Assembly: GCF_036174265.1 (NCBI RefSeq) | Contig: NZ_CP108055.1 | Location: 6,262,001 to 6,326,000 of the forward strand | Length of the DNA: 64,000 nt | Direction of reading: 5' to 3' | From: Streptomyces sp. NBC_00285 | GTDB taxonomy: Bacteria > Actinomycetota > Actinomycetes > Streptomycetales > Streptomycetaceae | Part shown: piece by piece, positions 1 through 7,237 of the stretch | Numbering within the stretch: position 1 is the first letter of the stretch | Layout: each line of letters begins with the position of its first letter | Made by a program: the position numbers and the translations under genes | The notes under the pieces: model-generated | What the model saw: the letters and a program-made list of their open reading frames with translations, nothing else | Told to the model about the DNA's origin: nothing | Database searches by the model: none

Positions 1-35
1 GCCGCCGTGCAGGCGATGCGGGTGCCGTGCCTCAT
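1..35 (-). CDS. 5' end of a truncated downstream gene, product unknown
   Basis: On the minus strand an ATG at 35 overlaps the stop codon of the transporter gene in an ATGA arrangement, and the frame stays open for eleven codons (MRHGTRIACTA) to the window edge. The four-base overlap is typical of translational coupling, so a second gene of the transporter operon probably begins here. Too little is visible to assign a family. The call rests only on the overlap and could be chance. Confidence 0.4.
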   Translation of the reverse strand, partial: MRHGTRIACTA

Positions 36-1372
36 GCGGTGATCTCCTCGGTGTGGGGGGCGGTGGGCTGTTCGGTGCTGTCGTCGCCGAGCGAGGTGCG
101 GTTCGTCTCGCGGACGAACCACACCGTCAGCGCGGTGATCAGCGAGCCGCCGCACAGCAGGAGGGCGACGGGGGTGCCGTTGCCGCTGCTCGCGACCAGG
201 CTGCCGGCGATCATGGGGGAGAAGCCGGCGCCGACGAGGGTGGCGCCCTGGTAGCCGAGGGAGGCGCCGGTGTAGCGGACCTTGGTGCCGAACATCTCGC
301 TGAACAGGGCGCCCAGGGGGCCGTACATCAGCGACTGGGCGATGCCGTGGCCGATGACGACGGCCAGGATCAGGGCTCCTGGGGACTTGGAGTCGATCAG
401 GGCGAGGACCGGGAAGGCGGTGGCGGCCGAGAGGAGGGCGCCGGTGAGGACGACCGGGCGGCGGCCGACCCGGTCGGAGAGCGCGGAGGCGCAGGGCAGC
501 ACCACCAGGGCCACGGCGGCGGAGACGCTGAGCGCGGTGAGCACCTGCGGGCGGGCGTAGCCGATGCCGGTGGCGTACGCGATCAGGTAACTGGTCAGCA
601 GGGACTGGGCGGTGAAGGCGCCGATGCCGACACAGCAGGCCAGCAGCACAGGCTTCGGGCGGCGCAGGACGTCGAGGACGGGGAGCCTCGACTCGGCGCG
701 GTCCTTCTTCACCTCGGCGAACAGCGGGCTCTCGACCACCTTGAGGCGGACGAACAGGCCGACGCCGAGCAGTAGCACGCTCAGCAGGAACGGCACGCGC
801 CAGCCCCACGCCGCGAACTGGTCCTTGGGGAGGGTGGAGACCAGGGCGACGACGGTGGCGGAGATCAGGGAGCCGAGCGGGGCGCCCATCTGCGTGAAGC
901 TCGACCAGAGGCCACGGCGGTGTTCGCCCGCGTGTTCCACGACCATCAGGGTCGCGCCGCCCCACTCACCGCCGATGGCGATGCCCTGCACCACGCGCAG
1001 GGTGATCAGCAGGACCGGCGCCCAGACGCCGATGGTGTCGTAGGTGGGCAGCAGGCCGATGAGGAAGCTGGCGCCGCCCATCAGGCCCATGGTGAGCAGC
1101 AGCATGTTCTTGCGGCCGAGACGGTCGCCGAAGTGTCCGAAGACGATGCCGCCGATGGGGCGGGCGACGTAACCGGCGGCGAAGGTGCCGAACGCGGCGA
1201 TCGTGCCGACGGCGGGGTCGGCGCCGGGGAAGAACAGTTCGCCGAAGACGAGCGCGGCGACGGTGCCGTAGACGAGGAAGTCGTAGAACTCCACGGCGGT
1301 GCCGAGTAGGCCGGAGAGGGCGACCCGGCGGAGTTGGCGGACGCGTTCGGACACATGGGGGGACGGGGGCAT
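32..1372 (-). CDS. MFS transporter, metabolite:H+ symporter (MHS) type
   Basis: This 446-residue integral membrane protein has about twelve hydrophobic segments. The MHS-family signature region near residues 18-45 reads LSGLLGTAVEFYDFLVYGT. The loop after segment 2 carries GHFGDRLGRKNML, the MFS motif between helices 2 and 3. MHS members (ProP, KgtP, ShiA types) import carboxylates, betaines or aromatic acids with protons; the substrate cannot be read from sequence. The ATG at 1372 is preferred over an in-frame upstream ATG at 1450 because AAGGGAGA lies just upstream and the extra 26 residues are not family-like. A second gene appears coupled at its 3' end. It is divergent from the sigma factor gene. 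Confidence 0.9.
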   Translation of the reverse strand: MPPSPHVSERVRQLRRVALSGLLGTAVEFYDFLVYGTVAALVFGELFFPGADPAVGTIAAFGTFAAGYVARPIGGIVFGHFGDRLGRKNMLLLTMGLMGGASFLIGLLPTYDTIGVWAPVLLITLRVVQGIAIGGEWGGATLMVVEHAGEHRRGLWSSFTQMGAPLGSLISATVVALVSTLPKDQFAAWGWRVPFLLSVLLLGVGLFVRLKVVESPLFAEVKKDRAESRLPVLDVLRRPKPVLLACCVGIGAFTAQSLLTSYLIAYATGIGYARPQVLTALSVSAAVALVVLPCASALSDRVGRRPVVLTGALLSAATAFPVLALIDSKSPGALILAVVIGHGIAQSLMYGPLGALFSEMFGTKVRYTGASLGYQGATLVGAGFSPMIAGSLVASSGNGTPVALLLCGGSLITALTVWFVRETNRTSLGDDSTEQPTAPHTEEITA

Positions 1373-1521
1373 CGCGGTCTCCCTTGAGCGGAGGAAGGAC
1401 ACCGCGAAATTAGGCTGTCTGGTGACTGCCGTCAATAAAGTGCACAACATTGATAGCGTCGCGACAGGGGTGTGTGACGCGCGTCACTGGAACTCGGCGA
1501 TCCAGTCGGGCAGTTGAGAAC

Positions 1522-2190
1522 GTGACCACAGATATGCGAACCCGGATACGGGCCGGGGATCCGGACGCCTTCGCGGAGCTCTACGACGCGTGCGCCCGCT
1601 CGGTGTACAACCACGCCTTCCGGCTGACCGCCGACTGGTCCGTGGCCGAGGACGTCATGTCGGCGACGTTCATGGAGGCCTGGCGGCGCCGGACATCGAT
1701 CGAGGCCGACGGCGGCTCGCTGCGGCCGTGGCTCCTCGGCATCGCCACGAACGTCGCCCGCTCCCACTGCCGCGGCAACCGGCGCTACCGGGCGGCGGCG
1801 GGTGCGGCGGCCGCGGCCGGGGTGGTGGAGGTCGCCGACCATGCCGAGGAGACGGCCGGACGGGTGGACGACCGGCGCCGGATCGCCGCCACGCTGACCG
1901 CGCTCGGCTCCCTGAGACGCCCCGAACGCGAGGTGCTCGTCCTGTGCCTGTGGGAGGGCCTGGAGTACGCCGACGCCGCCCGCGCCCTCGGCATCCCCGT
2001 CGGAACCGTCCGCTCCCGGCTGTCCCGGGCCCGCGGGAGGCTGCGCAGGCTCGCGGAAGCGGAGCTGGCTCAACAGGATCCGAAAAAAACTCGACCGGCT
2101 CCGAAAAAAAGGGAACTCACCCACACGAACCGGCAGATAACAGGTGATCGCGAGTTCGTGATCCGGTCCGCACAGGAAGGAAACCGATGA
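1522..2190 (+). CDS. RNA polymerase sigma factor, sigma-70/ECF type
   Basis: The product is about 222 residues. Region 2 is seen near residues 10-70 (AGDPDAFAELYDACARSVYN, then AEDVMSATFMEAWR). Region 4 lies near 125-180 (TALGSLRRPEREVLVLCLWE, then ALGIPVGTVRSRLSRARGRL), with the sigma-70 region 4 helix-turn-helix. The C-terminus is a basic tail of about 40 residues. The GTG at 1522 is taken as start; ATG 1534 is an alternative and neither has a strong ribosome binding site. The stop overlaps the next start by four bases (ATGA), so sigma factor and partner are coupled. The partner has a membrane segment and may modulate sigma activity, but it lacks a recognisable zinc anti-sigma motif. Confidence 0.88.
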   Translation: MTTDMRTRIRAGDPDAFAELYDACARSVYNHAFRLTADWSVAEDVMSATFMEAWRRRTSIEADGGSLRPWLLGIATNVARSHCRGNRRYRAAAGAAAAAGVVEVADHAEETAGRVDDRRRIAATLTALGSLRRPEREVLVLCLWEGLEYADAARALGIPVGTVRSRLSRARGRLRRLAEAELAQQDPKKTRPAPKKRELTHTNRQITGDREFVIRSAQEGNR

Positions 2191-3266
2191 ACGCCACCCC
2201 CTCCCAGCCGCACCCGGCCGAGTGGACGGAGACCCGGAGTCTCCTGCCCTCCGTTGAACGGGATCTGCCGGCGGGCCGCCACCAGTTCCACAAGGAGCAG
2301 ATGATGGTCCAGATCCGCGAAGACCTGCGTTCGACTGACGGCCTGCGTACGAACGAGCACCCGCGTGCGGCTGTCGAGCCGCGCCGTCGGAACCCGTTCC
2401 TGCGCCGGGTGATCCTGCTGCCCGCGATGGCCTGCGCCCTGGCCGGCGCGGTGGTGGGCGGCCTCGCCCTGACCGGCGGCGGTGACGGCACGACATCCCT
2501 GGCCACCGGCCCCGCGCTGACGACCCGGATCGGCACCGCCGACACCCAGGGCGCCGGACAGCTGCTCGACCACATCTCCCTGGCCGCCGCGGACACCTCC
2601 GAACCGACCGTGCGCGACGACCAGTTCCTCTACATCGCCTCGAAGGTCGCCAGCACCCACCCCAGGACCATCGACGACAAGACCACGATGGTCAGCCAGG
2701 AGCTGCACTCCCGCCAGGTCTGGGAGTCCCCCGACGGCAAGGACGGCTGGCTGATCGAGCCCGGCAACACCGACGAGGGCGGCATGACCCTGGCCGGGCC
2801 GAATCCGGTCAGCTCGGCCTACAACAGGCTGACCCAACTGCCCACCGACCCCAAGGTCCTGCTGCGACAGATCTACAAGGAGTCGGACGCCGTCCGGGAC
2901 CCCGAAGTCCCCCGCGACCAGGCCGCCTTCGTCGCGATCGGCGATCTCCTGGTCGAGAGCTACCCGCCCGCGAACCTCACCGCCGCGCTCTACAAGGCCG
3001 CCGCCGGCATCCCCGGAGTGGTCGCGGTGGACGACGCGGTCGACGCCGTCGGCCGCCACGGGGTCGCCATCGCACGGCTGGACGAGCAGAGCGGGCAGCG
3101 CACGGAGTGGATCTTCGACAAGAAGACGTACGCGTTCCTCGGTGAGCGCAGTGTCCAGGTCGAATCGAACGAGACCTACAAGAAGGGCATGGTGCCCTTC
3201 ACCATCGCGATCACGCGGCGGGCGGTGGTGGACGAGATGAAGGAGGTTCCGGGGCGGGTGGGCTGA
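2187..3266 (+). CDS. CU044_5270-type membrane-anchored protein, sigma factor partner
   Basis: This 359-residue protein has a cytoplasmic N-terminus of about 70 residues, one hydrophobic segment near 72-92 (VILLPAMACALAGAVVGGLA), and a roughly 265-residue domain outside the membrane. The arrangement (ECF-like sigma gene, four-base overlap, single-pass protein) is the usual context of the actinobacterial CU044_5270 family, assigned here by memory of the family's sequence style. The function is not established. A role as anti-sigma or co-sensor is inference from gene coupling. No HXXXCXXC zinc motif is present, unlike classical ZAS anti-sigma factors. Confidence 0.75.
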   Translation: MNATPSQPHPAEWTETRSLLPSVERDLPAGRHQFHKEQMMVQIREDLRSTDGLRTNEHPRAAVEPRRRNPFLRRVILLPAMACALAGAVVGGLALTGGGDGTTSLATGPALTTRIGTADTQGAGQLLDHISLAAADTSEPTVRDDQFLYIASKVASTHPRTIDDKTTMVSQELHSRQVWESPDGKDGWLIEPGNTDEGGMTLAGPNPVSSAYNRLTQLPTDPKVLLRQIYKESDAVRDPEVPRDQAAFVAIGDLLVESYPPANLTAALYKAAAGIPGVVAVDDAVDAVGRHGVAIARLDEQSGQRTEWIFDKKTYAFLGERSVQVESNETYKKGMVPFTIAITRRAVVDEMKEVPGRVG

Positions 3267-3337
3267 CGGACCGCCCATCGCGCACGGACCGCCCATCGCG
3301 CACGGACCGCCCATCGCGCACGGCCGGCCCATCTCTC
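3266..3337 (+). repeat. 18-bp tandem repeat, three perfect copies plus one degenerate
   Basis: The unit ACGGACCGCCCATCGCGC occurs at 3266-3283, 3284-3301 and 3302-3319, followed by a diverged fourth copy at 3320-3337. The array begins on the last base of the stop codon of the preceding gene and fills part of the 180-bp gap before arsC. It contains no inverted symmetry of terminator type. It may be a slippage-prone minisatellite. Confidence 0.9.
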
Positions 3338-3446
3338 ACGGTTCCACGGCGGCGTCCGCCGGGGCGGGGAGGTGGGCCGGGTGCTGCCGGAGTGGCGTGA
3401 CGGGGGGGCGAGGGCGACGCGGGATCCGGTGGGACCGTCCAGGTGC

Positions 3447-3860
3447 TCACGCCGACTTCGCCGGGGCGATCTCCTCGATCAGACCCTCGACGAGCGTCCT
3501 GATCTCGTCCCGGATCGGCCGGACGGCCTCGACGCCCTGGCCCGCCGGGTCGTCGAGCTGCCAGTCCAGGTACCGCTTGCCGGGGAAGACGGGGCAGGTG
3601 TCGCCGCAGCCCATGGTGATGCAGACGTCCGACTCCCGTACCGCGTCCACGGTGAGCGTCTTCGGGACCTCAGCGGAGATGTCGATGCCGACCTCGCGCA
3701 TGGCCTGCACGGCGGCCGGGTTGACACGGTCGCCCGGGGCGGAGCCGGCGGAACGGACCTCGACACGGTCCCCGGCCAGGTGGGTCAGCCACGCGGCGGC
3801 CATCTGGGAACGGCCCGCGTTGTGGACGCAGACGAACAGCACGGAGGGCTTGTCGGGCAT
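3447..3860 (-). CDS. arsC: Arsenate reductase, low-molecular-weight phosphatase fold
   Basis: The enzyme reduces arsenate to arsenite in the cytoplasm. The 137-residue product has the phosphatase-type P-loop C11-VHNAG-R17-S18, further cysteines at 80, 85 and 89 in the GCGDTCP segment, and the aspartate of YLDW near 99 that serves as general acid in the fold. The cysteine layout (C85/C89 close together) resembles actinobacterial thiol-dependent ArsC rather than the widely spaced S. aureus triad; which reductant it uses (mycothiol or thioredoxin) is inference. AGGAG lies upstream of the ATG at 3860. It is divergent from an arsR gene, with palindromic half-sites between them. Confidence 0.92.
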   Translation of the reverse strand: MPDKPSVLFVCVHNAGRSQMAAAWLTHLAGDRVEVRSAGSAPGDRVNPAAVQAMREVGIDISAEVPKTLTVDAVRESDVCITMGCGDTCPVFPGKRYLDWQLDDPAGQGVEAVRPIRDEIRTLVEGLIEEIAPAKSA

Positions 3861-3895
3861 CAGGGGTCTCTCCTGTCTCGCGACGGGGATGACGT

Positions 3896-3967
3896 ATCAG
3901 CGTCTGATGGTGTCAGTCGCCGCTGATGTGAAAGTATCAGCCCATGCTGACGTCAGTCGACACTGAT
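3896..3967. promoter_or_regulatory. Candidate ArsR operator region with repeated ATCAG/CTGAT half-sites
   Basis: The arsC-arsR intergenic region holds ATCAG-CGT-CTGAT at 3896-3908, TCAG-N6-CTGA at 3913-3926, ATCAG at 3936-3940, CTGA at 3947-3950 and CTGAT at 3963-3967. Several copies of one half-site in both orientations suit a dimeric ArsR repressor controlling both divergent genes. The array runs into the first codons of arsR. Binding is inferred. Confidence 0.55.
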
Positions 3968-4258
3968 CTGTTGCGGGTCCTGGCCGATCCGCTCCGCCTC
4001 CGGATCGTCACCCTCCTCGCCGAGGAGACGCTCTGCACCACGCACCTGATCGAGGAGACGGGGGCCAGGCAGACCAACCTCTCCAACCATCTGAAGGTGC
4101 TGCGCGAGGCCGGGATCGTGGAGACGGAGCCGTGCGGCCGGTTCACCTACTACCGGCTCAGGCCCGACGTCATCGCCTCGCTCGCGGACGGGTTCGCAGC
4201 CCTCGCCCAGATCGCACGCGCCACCGCCGAGGGCAACGTCAAGCGGTCCTGCCCCTGA
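3944..4258 (+). CDS. arsR: ArsR/SmtB-family arsenic-responsive repressor
   Basis: This 104-residue winged-helix repressor has LADPLRLRIVTLL near residues 13-25, a recognition helix around 41-55 (ARQTNLSNHLKVLREAG), and a wing near 60-75. The classical ELCVCDL metal site is changed to ETLCTTHL, leaving one cysteine (31), with others at 64 and near the C-terminus (103), an arrangement that could form a different As(III) site. The start is ATG 3944, without a good ribosome binding site. The aquaporin gene follows 37 bp downstream, so arsR and the aquaporin are probably one transcript, divergent from arsC. Confidence 0.9.
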   Translation: MLTSVDTDLLRVLADPLRLRIVTLLAEETLCTTHLIEETGARQTNLSNHLKVLREAGIVETEPCGRFTYYRLRPDVIASLADGFAALAQIARATAEGNVKRSCP

Positions 4259-4295
4259 TCACCGCCCCCACGGAGACCCGCACCAAGGAGTCCTG

Positions 4296-5099
4296 TTGAC
4301 CGCCACCGAGGCGAACGAAGCCATCGGGCACGTCCGAGTCGGGGTGCCCACCGCCCCCATCCCTGTCGGTGTCGAGCCGCAGCCCGCGCCGGGTGCCACC
4401 TCGCCCCGGACGCCCCCGCTGCTCGCCAGGGCCGCGGCCGAACTGGTCGGCACCGCCGCCCTGGTGACCGTCGTGGTCGGCTCCGGCATCCAGGCCACCG
4501 ACCTGACCAAGGACGTCGGCCTGCAGCTGCTCGCCAACTCCACCGCGACCGTCTTCGGCCTCGGCGTCCTCATCCTGCTGCTCGGTCCGGTCTCCGGTGC
4601 GCACTTCAACCCGGCCGTCACCCTGGCCGAATGGTGGACCGCCCGCCGCGGGGGATCGGGTGTCACCGCACGTGAGGTGGCGGTCTACGTCCCCGCGCAG
4701 ACCGTCGGCGCGATCCTGGGCGCGATCCTGGCGGACGCGATGTTCGGTGAACCGTTGGTGAAGTGGTCGACCCACGACCGCTCCGACGGGCACCTGCTCC
4801 TGGGCGAGGTCGTCGCCACGGCCGGGCTGATCCTGCTGATCTTCGGCCTGGCCCGCACCGACCGTCTGCGGTTCGCCCCCGTCGCGGTCGCCTCGTACAT
4901 CGGTGCCGCCTACTGGTTCACGTCGTCCACGTCCTTCGCCAACCCGGCGGTGACGGTCGGCCGCGCCTTCACCGACACGTTCGCGGGCATCGCGCCCGGC
5001 TCGGTCGCGGGGTTCGTCGGCATGCAACTGGTCGGTGCGGCGGCCGGGTTGGCGCTGGTGGGCCTCATCTTCCCGGCGGTCCGCAAGCCCACGGGCTGA
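4296..5099 (+). CDS. MIP-family aquaporin/aquaglyceroporin, probable arsenite channel
   Basis: The 267-residue protein has six hydrophobic segments and both MIP half-helix motifs: NPA at 105-107 (AHFNPAVTLAEW) and NPA at 216-218 (FANPAVTVGR), the latter followed by the filter arginine R223. The N-terminal 40 residues are a proline-rich extension. Aquaglyceroporins of the AqpS type sit in ars operons and let As(OH)3 made by ArsC leave the cell down its gradient. Here no ArsB or Acr3 pump is present, so this channel is the likely exit. The start is TTG 4296, decided by AAGGAG five bases upstream. Confidence 0.88.
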   Translation: MTATEANEAIGHVRVGVPTAPIPVGVEPQPAPGATSPRTPPLLARAAAELVGTAALVTVVVGSGIQATDLTKDVGLQLLANSTATVFGLGVLILLLGPVSGAHFNPAVTLAEWWTARRGGSGVTAREVAVYVPAQTVGAILGAILADAMFGEPLVKWSTHDRSDGHLLLGEVVATAGLILLIFGLARTDRLRFAPVAVASYIGAAYWFTSSTSFANPAVTVGRAFTDTFAGIAPGSVAGFVGMQLVGAAAGLALVGLIFPAVRKPTG

Positions 5100-5194
5100 G
5101 ACCGACGCCGGCATCGGTGCCGACCTCGATCCGGTACCGATCCGACCCCGCCCCCGGCACAGGCGCCGCCTCTGCCCCTGTCCGGCGTCCCGTC

Positions 5195-5572
5195 TCAGCC
5201 GGTGGTCGGCGCCGTGGTCAGCAGGTGTCCCATGGCCGTGAGGACGGACGGCTCGACCCGGTAGTACACCCAGGTCCCGCGCCGCTGCGAGGTCAGCAGA
5301 CCGGCGTCCTTCAGCTTCTTCAGGTGGTGCGAGACGGTCGGCTGGGAGACGCCCACGTCGGAGATGTCGCACACGCACGCCTCGCCGCCCTCGTGCGAGG
5401 CGACCGCCGAGAACAGCCGCAGCCGTACCGGATCGCCCAGTGCTTTGAACATCCGCGCGGCCGTCTCGGCCTCCTCCGCGGTGAACGGGCGCTCGGTGAG
5501 CGGCGGGCAGCACGGCGTCACGGCCTCGCCGGGGGCGGAGTCCAGCAGGGGCAGCACCTGGGTGTTCGGCAT
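5195..5572 (-). CDS. arsR: Second ArsR-family repressor with CVC metal motif
   Basis: The product is 125 residues. It keeps the canonical As(III) site EACVCDI (C66, C68), and adds a CC pair at 21-22 in an N-terminal extension. The winged helix follows (SQPTVSHHLKKLKDAGLL). It converges on the aquaporin gene and diverges from the flavoprotein gene at 5716. Having two ArsR types with different cysteine layouts suggests separate control of the arsC and flavoprotein halves. ATG 5572 lacks a strong ribosome binding site. Confidence 0.9.
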   Translation of the reverse strand: MPNTQVLPLLDSAPGEAVTPCCPPLTERPFTAEEAETAARMFKALGDPVRLRLFSAVASHEGGEACVCDISDVGVSQPTVSHHLKKLKDAGLLTSQRRGTWVYYRVEPSVLTAMGHLLTTAPTTG

Positions 5573-5581
5573 GCGCCTATG

Positions 5582-5596
5582 TTGACATGCGTCGAA
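5582..5596. promoter_or_regulatory. Imperfect palindrome upstream of second arsR
   Basis: TTGACATGCGTCGAA is a near-palindrome (TTGAC / GTCGAA arms) ten bases upstream of the minus-strand arsR start. A further TTGA-rich, AT-rich stretch continues to about 5655, ahead of the divergent flavoprotein gene. It is a candidate ArsR site; assignment is inferred from position. Confidence 0.35.
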
Positions 5597-5715
5597 TCAG
5601 CAAGGAAGGGTTGCCCGATCGTTGATTTGATAAATGTCTATATTGACGCTCACCGAATCAGATGCCATTCTGGTCGGGCGGACCATCGACAGGCGTCGAA
5701 ACAAAGGGGAATCCA

Positions 5716-7083
5716 GTGAGCGAGTCCACCACCGACCAGTTGCCCGTCGTCGTCATCGGAGCAGGCCCGATCGGCCTCGCCGCAGCCGCCCACCTCATCG
5801 AGCGCGACCTGGAACCGCTGGTCCTCGAAGCCGGACCGTCGGCCGCGACCGCCGTACGCGCCTGGGCGCACGTCCGGCTGTTCTCCCCCTGGTCCGAGGT
5901 CACCGACCCGGCCGCCGAAAAGCTCCTGGCGCCCACCGGCTGGGCACGCCCTGACGGGTCCGCCTACCCGACCGGGGGCGACTGGGCCGAGCGGTATCTC
6001 CAGCCGCTCGCCGACGTCCTCGGCGACAGGGTCCGCTACGGCGTCACGGTGACCGGCGTCGCCCGTGCGGGCCGCGACCGGATCGTGGACGCCGGCCGCG
6101 ACGAGCAGCCCTTCACCGTGCACCTCGCCACCGCGGACGGCCACGAGGAACGGATCACCGCCCGCGCGGTCGTCGACGCCTCCGGCACCTGGTCCACACC
6201 CGGCCCGGCGGGCGCGAACGGCCTGCCCGCGCTCGGCGAGCGGGCCGTCGCCGACCACATCGCCTACCGGGTCCCGGATCTCAGGGACCCGTCCGTCCGC
6301 GCCCGCTACGAGGGCAGGCGCACCGCGGTCGTGGGCTCCGGCGCCTCCGCCTTCACGGCACTCGCGTCTCTCGCCGACCTCGCCGAGGGCGAAGGCGGTG
6401 CCACGCACGCAGTGTGGGTCCTGCGCCGGGGGATCACCGGTTCGACGTACGGCGGAGGCGAGGCCGATCAACTCCCTGCCCGGGGCGCCCTCGGCCTGCG
6501 TGCCAAGGCGGCCGTCGAGGCGGGTCACGCGAGCGCGGTCACCGGATTCCGTACACAGGCTGTGGAACGTGACGGCAACCGGCTCGTGCTCGTCGCGGAG
6601 GACGGCCGCCGACTGGACCCGGTCGACGAGATCATCGTCCTGACCGGTTTCCGCCCCGACCTCTCCTTCCTCGCCGAGCTCCGCCTCGGCCTGGACGAGC
6701 GACTCCAGGCCGCGACCGCCCTCGCCCCGCTGATCGACCCGAACGTGCACTCCTGCGGCACGGTCTACCCGCACGGTGTGAAGGAGCTCTCCCACCCGGA
6801 GAAGGACGTCTACCTGGTCGGTATGAAGTCCTACGGCCGCGCGCCCACGTTCCTCGCGATGACCGGCTACGAGCAGGTCCGCTCCGTCGCCGCCGCGATC
6901 GCCGGCGACCAGGAGGCCGCGGAACGCGTGGAGTTGACCCTCCCGGAGACCGGAGTCTGCGGCGGCGCAGGGCTGTTCGACACCCCCGACACTCTCCAGG
7001 ACGACGGCGACAACGGCGGCTGCTGCGCCGCCCCGGCCACTCTCCGGATCGGCATCGGCGCCCCGCCCGCCTCCGGGACATGA
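5716..7083 (+). CDS. ArsO-like FAD/NAD(P)-dependent oxidoreductase in the arsenic cluster
   Basis: This protein of about 455 residues has an N-terminal FAD Rossmann motif (VVIGAGPIGLAAAA) and a second NAD(P) motif near the middle (AVVGSGASAFTALA), the two-nucleotide layout of flavin monooxygenases and thioredoxin-reductase-like enzymes. The C-terminus is cysteine-rich (CGGAG, then GGCCAA). Related genes in Streptomyces ars clusters are called arsO (flavin-binding monooxygenase); the reaction is not firmly known. The start is GTG 5716, preceded by AAAGGGGAA; an upstream in-frame ATG at 5662 has no such site. It is divergent from arsR and shares its intergenic region, so arsenic control is likely. 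Confidence 0.8.
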   Translation: MSESTTDQLPVVVIGAGPIGLAAAAHLIERDLEPLVLEAGPSAATAVRAWAHVRLFSPWSEVTDPAAEKLLAPTGWARPDGSAYPTGGDWAERYLQPLADVLGDRVRYGVTVTGVARAGRDRIVDAGRDEQPFTVHLATADGHEERITARAVVDASGTWSTPGPAGANGLPALGERAVADHIAYRVPDLRDPSVRARYEGRRTAVVGSGASAFTALASLADLAEGEGGATHAVWVLRRGITGSTYGGGEADQLPARGALGLRAKAAVEAGHASAVTGFRTQAVERDGNRLVLVAEDGRRLDPVDEIIVLTGFRPDLSFLAELRLGLDERLQAATALAPLIDPNVHSCGTVYPHGVKELSHPEKDVYLVGMKSYGRAPTFLAMTGYEQVRSVAAAIAGDQEAAERVELTLPETGVCGGAGLFDTPDTLQDDGDNGGCCAAPATLRIGIGAPPASGT

Positions 7084-7237
7084 CGAAGGCGGGGTCCGGC
7101 CGGCGCGGTGGTGGACGGACTTGCTGAAGTGGGTCGTGCCGGCGCAGCGGGCCGCAGTCGCCGGACCGGGACGTCACGCGGTTCGAGGCGCCCGGCGAGC
7201 GCGCCGTCGGCGTTGTCGGCGGACGTCTTGAGGCAGT

